From: Mycolicibacterium porcinum | Lineage (GTDB): Bacteria > Actinomycetota > Actinomycetes > Mycobacteriales > Mycobacteriaceae | NCBI GenBank assembly: GCA_002086835.1 | Contig: MVIG01000012.1 | Span: 124,001-188,000, forward strand | Direction of reading: 5' to 3' | Length of the DNA: 64,000 bases | Shown: in pieces, positions 17,332-25,521 of the stretch | Layout of the letters: each line of letters starts with the position of its first letter | Numbering within the stretch: position 1 is the stretch's first letter | Notes under the pieces: generated by a model | What the model was told of the DNA's origin: nothing | The model's input: only the letters and a program-made list of their open reading frames with translations | Databases searched by the model: none | Translations under genes and position numbers: made by a program

Positions 17332-17757
17332 ATGGCAGGTAACGAACTACTCGCTCAAGCCACCATGATCCCGGACTACCACCAAATCTCCTTCGTGGCA
17401 TTGGGTTGGGACGAGGTTCCCGAACTCGGTGATGAATACCCCGTGGAGTTCATTGCCGACGAATCCAGCGTCAACATCTTCACCTTCGCCGACGATCAAG
17501 ACGAACACTCTGATCGCACTGTCGACATCTACGTCTACCGCGGCACCGAGACCACCGGCCTAGGCCGACTTGTCTTCGACACACCCCTGAACTTCCCCGA
17601 ACCCGAACTCACCTTCGGCAGCATCCTGGCAATCGCGGACTATCACCACCACGTCCCGCTCAGGCGGACAGGCTCCATACCCATCCGCGTGCTCACCCGA
17701 GAAACCCAACCCGGCAACGGAACCGATATCATCAACGTTCTCATCGACGACAGCTAA
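17332..17757 (+). CDS. unknown small acidic protein, candidate cognate immunity
   Basis: A 141-residue acidic, soluble protein starts 29 bases after the toxin stop and follows an AGGGAGA ribosome site. It has no signal peptide. It looks like a mostly beta protein (HQISFVALGWDEV, VDIYVYRGTET, IPIRVLTRET). No family is recognised. Its position, size and acidity fit an immunity protein that masks a basic nuclease domain. Toxin-then-immunity order is the rule in such loci. Confidence 0.6.
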   Translation: MAGNELLAQATMIPDYHQISFVALGWDEVPELGDEYPVEFIADESSVNIFTFADDQDEHSDRTVDIYVYRGTETTGLGRLVFDTPLNFPEPELTFGSILAIADYHHHVPLRRTGSIPIRVLTRETQPGNGTDIINVLIDDS

Positions 17758-17815
17758 ACCCGTTCGCCCCGGCGCAGATTTTCCATCGCGGTACTGTCTC
17801 ATGTCTAAATCGTCG

Positions 17816-18493
17816 TCAGGTCTTGCCGGGCGCCGGTTGGTCATCGTCGCGGGGTCCGAAGAAGCCGAAGCAGTCGATGACTTGCTGGCCCGGAGCGGGC
17901 GTCCAGTTCCACGTGGCGATCTGCCTGCGCGAGCGTCGGCTGAACATCGCTCGCAGAAGTTCGTATCCATCGGCACGCAGCGTGAGCGTGGGTTCGGCTG
18001 ACCCGCAGTGCCATTCGTTGCCGTGTTCGTCGTGGATGAGGACTGAGGTGAACGGCTGGAGCCGTTGGACCAGTAGCCACATCATCACGTTCAGGAACGG
18101 TTCATGCCAATGCACGCGATCTACCCGGGGCAGGCCGAGCGCCTCGTTCAGGTCGGCTTCGTGGCAGATGAGGTCGGCGGCGACGCTGGGTCCGGTGAAC
18201 TGTTTCCCGGCCAGGCCCGCCTCGACCACGGGGCTCACCCGCTCCCACTCGGCCAGCAGCGACTCGACCGATCGTGTTGGCGCTCGGCAACGTGGCGTGC
18301 TGTCCATCGCCGCCCGCCGGTCCCGTCCATGACCGCAGGAGCTGTCAGCGGCGCCACCGACCAGGTGCGCCAAGAGATTGTGCACGGACCCCTCGGGAGT
18401 AGCCGGGACCAGCTCCAGCAGCTGCGACTCGTCGAGCCCGGCCGCGATCGCGGAGACGCGAATGCGGGCGTTGCGATATGACGTATCAAGCAC
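17816..18493 (-). CDS. mycothiol-dependent isomerase-family (DinB-like) protein
   Basis: This 225-residue member of the maleylpyruvate isomerase/TIGR03083 family has an N-terminal helix bundle (VPATPEGSVHNLLAHLVGG) and a C-terminal domain. Residues ~49-80 read SSCGHGRDRRAAMDSTPRCR, which is atypical. The next frame over the same bases reads VMDGTGGRRWTARHVAER, the sequence expected for the family. Two compensating frameshifts therefore seem to bracket this stretch. The gene overlaps the FAD gene upstream by 8 bases. The function may be impaired, or the shifts may be sequencing errors. Confidence 0.7.
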   Translation of the reverse strand: MLDTSYRNARIRVSAIAAGLDESQLLELVPATPEGSVHNLLAHLVGGAADSSCGHGRDRRAAMDSTPRCRAPTRSVESLLAEWERVSPVVEAGLAGKQFTGPSVAADLICHEADLNEALGLPRVDRVHWHEPFLNVMMWLLVQRLQPFTSVLIHDEHGNEWHCGSAEPTLTLRADGYELLRAMFSRRSRRQIATWNWTPAPGQQVIDCFGFFGPRDDDQPAPGKT

Positions 18494-19865
18494 GGGCTTT
18501 CGTCCTCACGCGCAGGGGGCCGACGGTGGCACACGCTCGGCGGAAATGGTAGGCCGCGACGCGGCCGAGCAGGCGCGGTTCGAGGAGCCGCTGCGGCGGG
18601 TCGACCATGTTCACGATCCGGACGAGGCGTTCGGTGACGACGATATCGCCGGCGGCTTCCAGGATTTTGCGGCGACTCCAGTCCAGAGCGCGCCTGCGGA
18701 CCCTGGACTTCACGCTGCGGCCGGGTGTGTGCCCGGTGGGCTGGTTGGCGGCCCAGACCGGGGCGATGATGTGTGCGAGCGATTGGTAGAACCGTTGCGG
18801 ATCAACGCTTCCGCGGTCGCGGAGGTGGCTGCGCAACACCTGGGCATGCCGTGCAGCCATGGTGACCCCTTGCCCGTGGATGGGGTCAAGGCAGCACAGC
18901 GCGTCACCGATGACGACCAGGCCTTGGGGGTGGCGGACGCAACGGTCGTAGCGGTGCCAGGTGCCGCCGGGGTAGCGGTACACCGCGACGTCGGACACCG
19001 GCATGGCCCGGCGGAGTGCGGGTTGAATATGCGACGGTACGAATTGCTCGGCCAGGGTGAGCATTTCGGTATACGTGGTGGGTGGGGCGGGTTTGTCCGT
19101 GTGGGCCGCGATGGTCAACGTCCAGGTGTCGTTCTCACCGGCGATCAGGCCACCGCGGCCGGCGCCGCCGGACGGGATGACCAGGACAAGGCGTTCGGGA
19201 AAGGCATCTTGGTCGGGGATGGCGATCTGTTGGCTGTAGTACACGCCGCGCACGGTGAACGATCGCTGTGGCGGCCGGTCGTAGTGGAGCGTCTCGAGCA
19301 GCAGGGGCGTACGGGTTGCGCGCCCGGTGGCGTCGACGACGAGATCGGCCTCGAGCGTCTGCGTCGCGCCTGTCTGTCGGTCTGCCAACGTGACACCGGT
19401 GATGCGATCCGGCTGCCCGGCGACGAGTTCGCCGACCTCGTGACCGTCTTTGATGACGACGTTGGGCAGGGCCATGACCCGGAGCCGCAGGGCATGTTCC
19501 AGGAGCGGTCGCGTCACCAGGTAGTTGGCGAGTGCGGCCGGATCGGCGACCGGTTCGGTGCGGTTGAAGGCGTACGGGCCGTTCTGGATGTGCATGCGCG
19601 CACCGAGGTGGGCATCGTCGAGGACATGGCCGCCGGCGGTGATCAGGTCTTCGATCAGGCCCGGGACCAGTTCCTCGATCGTCTGCCAGCCGCGGGAGAG
19701 CAGGCTGTGCAGGTGCGGGCCCTGGGGAACGCAGCGGCGTTGGGAAGGGTTGTCCGGCAGGTGGTCTCGTTCGATGACCGTGACGTCGTGGCCGGCGTCG
19801 GCGAGCGCGGCGGCGGCCAGCAGGCCGGCGATCCCTGCGCCGAGGACAACAGAGTGTTCCGTCAT
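18486..19865 (-). CDS. FAD-dependent monooxygenase/halogenase-like oxidoreductase
   Basis: The ATG at 19865 (MTEHSVVLGAGIAGLLAA) follows GGGGAGG; the extra N-terminal residues of the longer frame are unlikely. The 459-residue protein has the Rossmann GxGxxG (GAGIAG), an Arg/Glu FAD-binding segment (VIERDHLP) and the second FAD motif with GDALCCLDPIHGQGV. It resembles squalene-epoxidase/geranylgeranyl-reductase-type flavoproteins. The substrate is unknown. It overlaps the mycothiol-type gene downstream and is divergent from an SDR. Confidence 0.87.
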   Translation of the reverse strand: MTEHSVVLGAGIAGLLAAAALADAGHDVTVIERDHLPDNPSQRRCVPQGPHLHSLLSRGWQTIEELVPGLIEDLITAGGHVLDDAHLGARMHIQNGPYAFNRTEPVADPAALANYLVTRPLLEHALRLRVMALPNVVIKDGHEVGELVAGQPDRITGVTLADRQTGATQTLEADLVVDATGRATRTPLLLETLHYDRPPQRSFTVRGVYYSQQIAIPDQDAFPERLVLVIPSGGAGRGGLIAGENDTWTLTIAAHTDKPAPPTTYTEMLTLAEQFVPSHIQPALRRAMPVSDVAVYRYPGGTWHRYDRCVRHPQGLVVIGDALCCLDPIHGQGVTMAARHAQVLRSHLRDRGSVDPQRFYQSLAHIIAPVWAANQPTGHTPGRSVKSRVRRRALDWSRRKILEAAGDIVVTERLVRIVNMVDPPQRLLEPRLLGRVAAYHFRRACATVGPLRVRTKARA

Positions 19866-19984
19866 GTCGTGCACGCCTCCCCTGCGTGGCGGACCGGGCG
19901 ATGGAGTTGACGCTAGCACTAGATTAAGAAAAATAAGACGAAATTAAGTGAAGTCTAAGGTTCGAGGCTGCAAGGAGGTCGTCG

Positions 19985-20773
19985 GTGATCAGACCAAACG
20001 CAGAGGGCGATGTGGTTTCGAGTGGTGGCATGTCCCTCGCGGAGGAGAAGTCGCACCGGGTGGCCCTGGTCACGGGTGCCTCCCGCGGAATCGGCGCCGA
20101 AGTGGCGCGGATCCTGGCTGCGTCCGGCCTCCATGTCCTCGTCAACTACCGCGAGAAAGGCGCCCGGGCCAACACCGTGGTCGACGGCATCCGCGCGGCA
20201 GGCGGATGGGCATCGGCCGCAGGCGCTGACGTTTGCGACGGGGCAGCGGTCGACGGGCTACTGGCGGACATCCGTGCGCGATTCGGCACACTCGATGTGT
20301 TGGTACTCAACGCTTCTGGTGGTCTCGAGCGCGGAGCCGACCCGGGCTATGCCATGCGTCTCAACCGCGATGCGCAACTGCGTCTCGCCACGCTGGCCCT
20401 TCCCCTCATGTCGCCAGGGGCGCGGATCGTTTTCGTCACCAGTCATCAAGCGCACTTCTACCCCGCCAAACCCGTACCCGACGGCTACGAACCCATCGCG
20501 CAGAGTAAACGCGCCGGCGAAGACGCCCTGCTGGCCGTGAAACCTGATCTGGCTCAGCGCGGAATCGCGCTGAAGGTGGTGTCCGGCGACATGATCGACG
20601 GCACCATCATCGTGCGGCTGCTGCAGCGGCGCGACCCCGCGGCCGTCGATGCCCGCCGCGACCGGGCGGTGCTGCCGACCGTCGAGGAGTTCGCCGCAGC
20701 GATAGCCCGGGCCGCATTGGATTCCGAGCAGAGCGACACGACCTACGTCGGCGGCGCGGACTACCTGAACTGA
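19985..20773 (+). CDS. atypical SDR oxidoreductase
   Basis: The GTG at 19985 is chosen because AAGGAGG (19972-19978) sits 6 bases before it; ATG 20030 is the alternative. The 262-residue protein has TGASRGIG and LVLNASGG, but the active-site segment reads YEPIAQSKRAGEDAL, so Tyr and Lys are six residues apart rather than the usual YxxxK. This variant is seen in a divergent mycobacterial SDR group. The AT-rich spacer 19920-19960 separates it from the divergent flavoprotein gene and may hold an operator. Confidence 0.85.
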   Translation: MIRPNAEGDVVSSGGMSLAEEKSHRVALVTGASRGIGAEVARILAASGLHVLVNYREKGARANTVVDGIRAAGGWASAAGADVCDGAAVDGLLADIRARFGTLDVLVLNASGGLERGADPGYAMRLNRDAQLRLATLALPLMSPGARIVFVTSHQAHFYPAKPVPDGYEPIAQSKRAGEDALLAVKPDLAQRGIALKVVSGDMIDGTIIVRLLQRRDPAAVDARRDRAVLPTVEEFAAAIARAALDSEQSDTTYVGGADYLN

Positions 20774-20780
20774 CCGGCGC

Positions 20781-21698
20781 TCAGATGCGGCCGCCGGGGA
20801 ACATCGTCTTCACGGCCTGGGTGACGGTGTCGCGCGCCGCGCCGGCGTCACCGGGTTCCAGCGAGCTGATCGCCATGACGTAACGGCGCTCGGGTCCGAT
20901 GGCGCCGGTCGACACGTGCAACTGGTTGGCCCCGTTCCAGCAACAGAACCAGCCTTGCTTGACCGCGACCGGCTCGGCGTAGAGCCCGTCCGGGATGCCG
21001 AAGCGTTGCGGGTACCCGTCGGTCCCCGTCGGTGTGGACTGCGCGAGGTTGGTCATGATCACGTTGACCTGCTCGGCGGGCAATCCACCGCTGCCGTCCA
21101 GCAGCATGTCGTAGTAGCGGACGAGATCGCTTGCGGTGCTTTGTGTGACATCCCAATGCCCGTTGTAGGGGGCCGTGGTGCCCTTCAGGCCATAGCGTGC
21201 CACGATGCGCGAGATGATGGCGTTCCCTCCGCTGCGGTCCCAGAAGGTCTGGGCCGCACCGTCGTCGGATGAGCGCAGCATGACATCGAGGGACTTGCGG
21301 TCGGCAGCGGTCAGTTTGGTCTCGCCGTTCGATTCCTGAAGCAGCAGGTCGTCGGCGATGAACAACTTGACCACCGAGGCGATCGGGAACGGCTGGTTGG
21401 CGCCGTTGGAGACGATCTGGCCGGTATCGCGGTCCAGGACGACGATCTCGACGTCGGCTCCGGACTTGGCGGCACCTGCGGTGGCTTGGCGGGTGCGGGC
21501 ATCGAGCCCCTCGAACGGCGCCAATGCGGCCTCGTCGGGCGGAGTTTGGGGTAGCGCGTGATTCGTGGCCTGCGGCGCGATGACCGGCGCCTGCGGGAGG
21601 TTGTCAGCCTTGACTTGCGCCTCGCAACCGTTGACGAGTGCCGCCACGCTGACGACCGTCACGCTCGTCATCGCCCACTTCGACAGCTGCCTTCGCAC
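20781..21698 (-). CDS. lppW: beta-lactamase-fold lipoprotein LppW
   Basis: The GTG at 21698 follows GGAGGATTT. The signal ends in a lipobox-like LVNGC, so the protein is probably lipidated and placed outside the membrane. The mature 305-residue product has serine-hydrolase features: SVVK (SxxK), SSDDGA, and KQGW in place of the KTG triad. The segments LVRYYDMLLDGSGGLP and GYPQRFGIPDGLYAEPVAVK match what I recall of M. tuberculosis LppW. A role in cell-wall or lactam handling is presumed, not shown. It is convergent with the SDR upstream. Confidence 0.85.
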   Translation of the reverse strand: MRRQLSKWAMTSVTVVSVAALVNGCEAQVKADNLPQAPVIAPQATNHALPQTPPDEAALAPFEGLDARTRQATAGAAKSGADVEIVVLDRDTGQIVSNGANQPFPIASVVKLFIADDLLLQESNGETKLTAADRKSLDVMLRSSDDGAAQTFWDRSGGNAIISRIVARYGLKGTTAPYNGHWDVTQSTASDLVRYYDMLLDGSGGLPAEQVNVIMTNLAQSTPTGTDGYPQRFGIPDGLYAEPVAVKQGWFCCWNGANQLHVSTGAIGPERRYVMAISSLEPGDAGAARDTVTQAVKTMFPGGRI

Positions 21699-21842
21699 AA
21701 ATCCTCCGTTCGGTCCGCGCCAGGGGAGCTGGGGATGGACACTGCGCCCGCCGGGTTGTCCCAGCTTAACGGCCGCACGGTCTGGAGGTGGATCGAGGCC
21801 GGACCCGGTAACGCGGGCCCGCGGGCGGCCGATAATCGGAAC

Positions 21843-22280
21843 ATGATCGCGCTGCGCGTTGCCGGCATCGTCGGCGTCGTGGCGGCGGCCCCATGGTGGT
21901 GGATGGCCGCGGCCCACGCCGAGGGCTCCGCGCAGCTCGGTCCGGTTCCGGTGGTCGCGTCCCCCACGTGCGCCGGGAGCGTTTCCGCCGAGGCACAGGT
22001 GACGCCCGTTCAGGTCCGGGACCGGGTCGAAGACGGTGTGCGGGTGGCGATCCACTACGACGCTGGTATCTACGACGGTTCTTGTGCCCTCACCGTGACC
22101 GCCGCTTGGTCGAATCTCGACACCGGCGCCTCGGGCCGCGGTGACATCACCGCGGTGTCGACGATCGACGGCCACTACGGCTTCATCGGCTACGCCAACA
22201 CCACGTTCGAGACGGGCAGCGGCACAGTGGTGGTCACGCTCAGCTCGCATCCCGGTGCTGAACTGCGGGTCACGCCGTGA
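21843..22280 (+). CDS. secreted protein of unknown function
   Basis: This 145-residue protein starts at ATG 21843. The signal peptide (RVAGIVGVVAAAPWWWMAAA, cleavage after AHA) precedes a ~120-residue domain with two Cys (SPTCAGS, GSCALTV) and a beta-rich pattern, including VRVAIHYDAGIYD and VVVTLSSHPGAEL. No family is recognised. The gene is divergent from lppW across a 144-base spacer. Confidence 0.75.
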   Translation: MIALRVAGIVGVVAAAPWWWMAAAHAEGSAQLGPVPVVASPTCAGSVSAEAQVTPVQVRDRVEDGVRVAIHYDAGIYDGSCALTVTAAWSNLDTGASGRGDITAVSTIDGHYGFIGYANTTFETGSGTVVVTLSSHPGAELRVTP

Positions 22281-22297
22281 GCCTCAGGTCCGCTACC

Positions 22298-23059
22298 TCA
22301 CGGATGTAGGTTCCATTGGCCCACATCGGAGGCCAAGGCATCGTTGACGTCGACGCGGAGGCCGCCGACCACTGGTCCGGGATTCGACGCGGTGTCGATC
22401 ACTCGCTGGTAGAGCACCGCGGCAGGATGGACCTGACCGCCGGACCAGGACCGGGTCTGCCAGGCCCAGGCGCGGCCCGGGGTGCCCGACCTGCCGATCA
22501 CCCCATCCTCGATCGCCCACTGGCATGGCCGTATACCCGCGTAGATACCGGTGCGCTGGACTCCGATGACCGAGTTGATTCCGCGAAACCACGGCAGTGC
22601 GACGGTGTTCCAGGTGTTGCGGTCGATGTCGTCGTCGACGCTGAAGAAGACCGGTGCGCTCTTTCCGCCACCTGCCGCGGTGTGCAGTTGCCAGGCGGTG
22701 CGTGCGTCGGCGACGCCGCCGGGGTATCCGCGGGTGAAGTCCGATGGTGCCGTCCCGCCCGGCTTGCCGTATTGGAAGTTGCTGACGATGACGAGTCCTG
22801 CGGCGGTGAGCTGGCGGGCATAGGGCAGGGTGATCGGCTTGGCGCCGAAGGACGATCCGGGACGTGACGTCGCGACGTAGTTGATCACCCCGGAGTGGCC
22901 CGCGGCCCGGATGTCCTGCGGCGGAATCTGGCGCATGGCGAAGTCGATCAGCGTGGGAGCGGCGGCCGACGCCGGAGGCGCGCCGAGGCCGGCTGCGGCC
23001 ACACCCAGCCCGGCCAGCGCCGCGGCACAGCGCAGCGCGTCACGGCGGGAAACCTCCAC
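22298..23059 (-). CDS. Tat-exported DUF1906 (Rv2525c-like) protein, copy A
   Basis: A twin-arginine signal (VSRRDALRC, hydrophobic stretch, cleavage near ASA) leads to a DUF1906 domain with a glycoside-hydrolase-like barrel. Conserved pieces are LIDFAMRQIPPQDIRAAGHSG, VSNFQYGKPG, APVFFSVDDDID and VDVNDALASDVGQW. The M. tuberculosis relative Rv2525c is a Tat substrate associated with cell-wall and drug-tolerance phenotypes. The start is GTG 23059 with no clear ribosome site, so the mRNA may be leaderless. A paralogue on the plus strand lies at 32419-33198. Confidence 0.9.
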   Translation of the reverse strand: MEVSRRDALRCAAALAGLGVAAAGLGAPPASAAAPTLIDFAMRQIPPQDIRAAGHSGVINYVATSRPGSSFGAKPITLPYARQLTAAGLVIVSNFQYGKPGGTAPSDFTRGYPGGVADARTAWQLHTAAGGGKSAPVFFSVDDDIDRNTWNTVALPWFRGINSVIGVQRTGIYAGIRPCQWAIEDGVIGRSGTPGRAWAWQTRSWSGGQVHPAAVLYQRVIDTASNPGPVVGGLRVDVNDALASDVGQWNLHP

Positions 23060-23185
23060 GACGCGATGTTAACAATGTGGCTGCTGCGACAGCTGTGGCG
23101 ACTCGCGAACCGCACTCGTTTCGATGCCGCGCCGTTATCCGGGCGGGCGTGGTGCCGGAGGACGGCCCGAAAAGCACACGCGCCG

Positions 23186-23326
23186 TTACGACAACAGCAA
23201 GGCCACCGCGGCGAGCACCACCACGACGGCGAGCAGTGCCAGCACGACGACCGCCCAGCGATTGTTCTTGGCCCAGATCCGTACCGACGGCACGGTGATG
23301 TAGATGTGCGGTTCCGCGCTGACCAT
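23186..23326 (-). CDS. 46-residue single-TM protein
   Basis: The ATG at 23326 lies 4 bases after AGGAGG. The peptide has a short polar N-terminus (SAEPHIYITVPSVRIWAKNN) and one C-terminal membrane helix of Val, Leu and Ala (about 24-45). It begins 21 bases after the TopoM A-subunit stop and is probably cotranscribed. The strong ribosome site and complete helix argue for a real gene. The function is unknown. Confidence 0.65.
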   Translation of the reverse strand: MVSAEPHIYITVPSVRIWAKNNRWAVVVLALLAVVVVLAAVALLLS

Positions 23327-23347
23327 GGAGCCTCCTCGTGCGGTTGC

Positions 23348-25510
23348 CTACTCGGTTGCGGTATCTGGTGCCGGTGTCACGTCAGCACCGCCCGTGCCCT
23401 TGACCGAAGCCTTCGCGCGGTTCTCGGCTCGGACGGCCCGCTTTCCTCGCACGAACCCGGTCGGGGATATCGACGCCGACAGCAGCGCATCCTCGCCGTT
23501 GACGAACGGATGGAAGCCGACGCCTGCGCCGCCGCGGCCCTTGACCGGGATATCGGCGACTTCGGTTACCTTCCAGCCCTTCTCGGAGATGGACAGGATG
23601 GCCTCGCCGTTGCGGCACGACACCGGAAGCGCCGCGATGACCGCGTCTTCCGGGTCGCCCGCCACCAGTTTCACCCCGGCCACGCCGTTACCCGCCACGC
23701 CCTGCGGATTGACGGCCGCCGGGTCGATGCGCAGGATCTTCCCGCGCCGCGTCACCAACGCGAGGTGGTAGCCCTCGGCGAGGACCCCGGAACGCAGCAG
23801 GCCGGTGATGTCCGGCGCCACCGGGATGTCGCGAATCTTGAACGGCAGACCGTTGCCGGCGGTGAACTTCACCCGTCCGTCGGTCCACACCGCCCAACCG
23901 AGACCCGAGGTGAGCAGGTCGCCGTGGCTGTCGGAGAACACGCCGCGGTCGTCGAGCCGCCAGGCAGCGTTGACCTTCCGCTCGCGCGGGCCGTCGTCGT
24001 CGGAGTTCGAGACTGTCGGAGTGGCATCGAAGTCCAGCACGGTGCGCCGGTCGAACTCGGGGCCCTTGAACAGCTTTGCGGTTTCCACCAGCTCCTTGTC
24101 GATCACCACCCGGCGCGCATCGGGATTGCCGACCAGTTCGGTGAGTTCGGCGAACTCGGCGTCGAGTTTCTCGGCCTCGGCCTGCAACTCGATCACATCG
24201 AGCTTGGTCAAGCGCCGAAGCTGCAGGCTCAGAACGTAATCGGCCTGCTCGGAGTCGATCGAGAACTGTGCCTGCAATCCCTGGCGGGCCTCGTCGACGG
24301 TCTCGGACGCGCGGATGATCGCGACGGCGGTATCGATATCGAGGTGGATCTTCATCAAGCCGGCGACCAGGTGGCGCCGCGCCGACACCTTGTCCAGGCG
24401 GTATTCGCTGCGGCGCAGCACCACCGAATCCCGCAGATGCAGGAAGGCGGAGATCAGTTCGCGTACCGACCACCAGCGCGGCACCCGATCCTCGTCGAGC
24501 GCGACCAGGCTGGCGGCGAAGGTCGACTCGAGCGGGGTCAGGGCCAGCAGTTGTTCGCGGATCTGCTCTGCGCTGTGGCCGCGCTTGGCGGTGACGACGA
24601 CGCGCAGCCCGTTGCGGCGGTCGGTGAGATCCGACATGTCGGCCACGCCGGACAGCTCCCCGGACTCGACCAGGGCCCGGATCCGGTCCTGCACAGTGTT
24701 ACTCGCGACGCCGGGCGGCAGCTCGGTGATGACGCAGTTCTTCCCGTCGACCGACACGGTGCCGCGGACCGTGAACTGGCCCCGGCCGGTGGTGATGTAC
24801 TCGCGCAGCCCCGCGGTGCCGACGACGGTGGCCCCGCACCCCCAGTCGGGTCCGGGGATGAGCTTGACCAACCTGTCGTCGGTCATGTTCGGGGTTTTCA
24901 ACAGCGCCCGGCAGGCCGCAAGCACCTCACGCGGGTTGTGCGCGGGCACCTTGGTGGCCCATCCCTCGGCGATGCCGACGGCGCCGTTGCACAGCAGCAC
25001 CGGCCACTGGGCCGGCAGCCAGGTCGGCTCGGTCCATTCACCGTCGAACGTCTGGACCATGGGCACCGCGTGACTGTCGAGTTCGGCGGTCAGCGCCGCA
25101 CCGGGGGCCGACAGCCGCATCTCGGTGTACCGGTCGGCGGCGGGAATGTCACCTTGGATGCGCGGGAAAGCGCCTTGTCCGTCAATGACTTTCACGCGCT
25201 GGAACTCGGCGGCCATCAGCGCCGCCGCCCCGTACATCGACGCCCCGCCATGCGGGTGCAGGTTGCCGGTGACCGCCGAGCAGATCTTCGACGACTTCTG
25301 CGGCTTGTTTCCTGGCAGCAGCTTCGAGTCGTGCATCTGATAGAGCAGCCGGCGCTGACCCGGCTTGAGCCCGTCGAAGGCGGACGGGATGGCACGGTCG
25401 CTGACGCTGTAGAGCGCAAAGGTCAGCTGGTAGTGATTCCAGTAGTCATCGGCGCTCTGGTCGAGCACCAGATCTTGGTTCTGTTCGGGAACGTCCAGGG
25501 TGGCGGTCAC
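23348..25510 (-). CDS. TopoM-like type II topoisomerase, A subunit
   Basis: A 720-residue GyrA/ParC homologue starts at GTG 25510 after AGGAAG. The breakage-reunion domain has the CAP-like KPGQRRLLY and the catalytic tyrosine in PAADRYTEM (Y128). A coiled gate follows, then a beta-pinwheel-type C-terminal region. The GyrA-box motif of true gyrase is not seen. It is distinct from gyrA and paired with a B subunit 11 bases upstream. M. smegmatis has such an extra enzyme, TopoM, described as an atypical topoisomerase with positive-supercoiling activity; this pair matches it in composition. Confidence 0.88.
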   Translation of the reverse strand: MTATLDVPEQNQDLVLDQSADDYWNHYQLTFALYSVSDRAIPSAFDGLKPGQRRLLYQMHDSKLLPGNKPQKSSKICSAVTGNLHPHGGASMYGAAALMAAEFQRVKVIDGQGAFPRIQGDIPAADRYTEMRLSAPGAALTAELDSHAVPMVQTFDGEWTEPTWLPAQWPVLLCNGAVGIAEGWATKVPAHNPREVLAACRALLKTPNMTDDRLVKLIPGPDWGCGATVVGTAGLREYITTGRGQFTVRGTVSVDGKNCVITELPPGVASNTVQDRIRALVESGELSGVADMSDLTDRRNGLRVVVTAKRGHSAEQIREQLLALTPLESTFAASLVALDEDRVPRWWSVRELISAFLHLRDSVVLRRSEYRLDKVSARRHLVAGLMKIHLDIDTAVAIIRASETVDEARQGLQAQFSIDSEQADYVLSLQLRRLTKLDVIELQAEAEKLDAEFAELTELVGNPDARRVVIDKELVETAKLFKGPEFDRRTVLDFDATPTVSNSDDDGPRERKVNAAWRLDDRGVFSDSHGDLLTSGLGWAVWTDGRVKFTAGNGLPFKIRDIPVAPDITGLLRSGVLAEGYHLALVTRRGKILRIDPAAVNPQGVAGNGVAGVKLVAGDPEDAVIAALPVSCRNGEAILSISEKGWKVTEVADIPVKGRGGAGVGFHPFVNGEDALLSASISPTGFVRGKRAVRAENRAKASVKGTGGADVTPAPDTATE

Positions 25511-25521
25511 GGTATGTCTTC

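Noticed and set aside
20781-22250. 489-residue reading of the lppW frame
   Set aside because: The first 184 residues are the antisense of the 21843-22280 gene. The ribosome site and signal peptide place the start at 21698.
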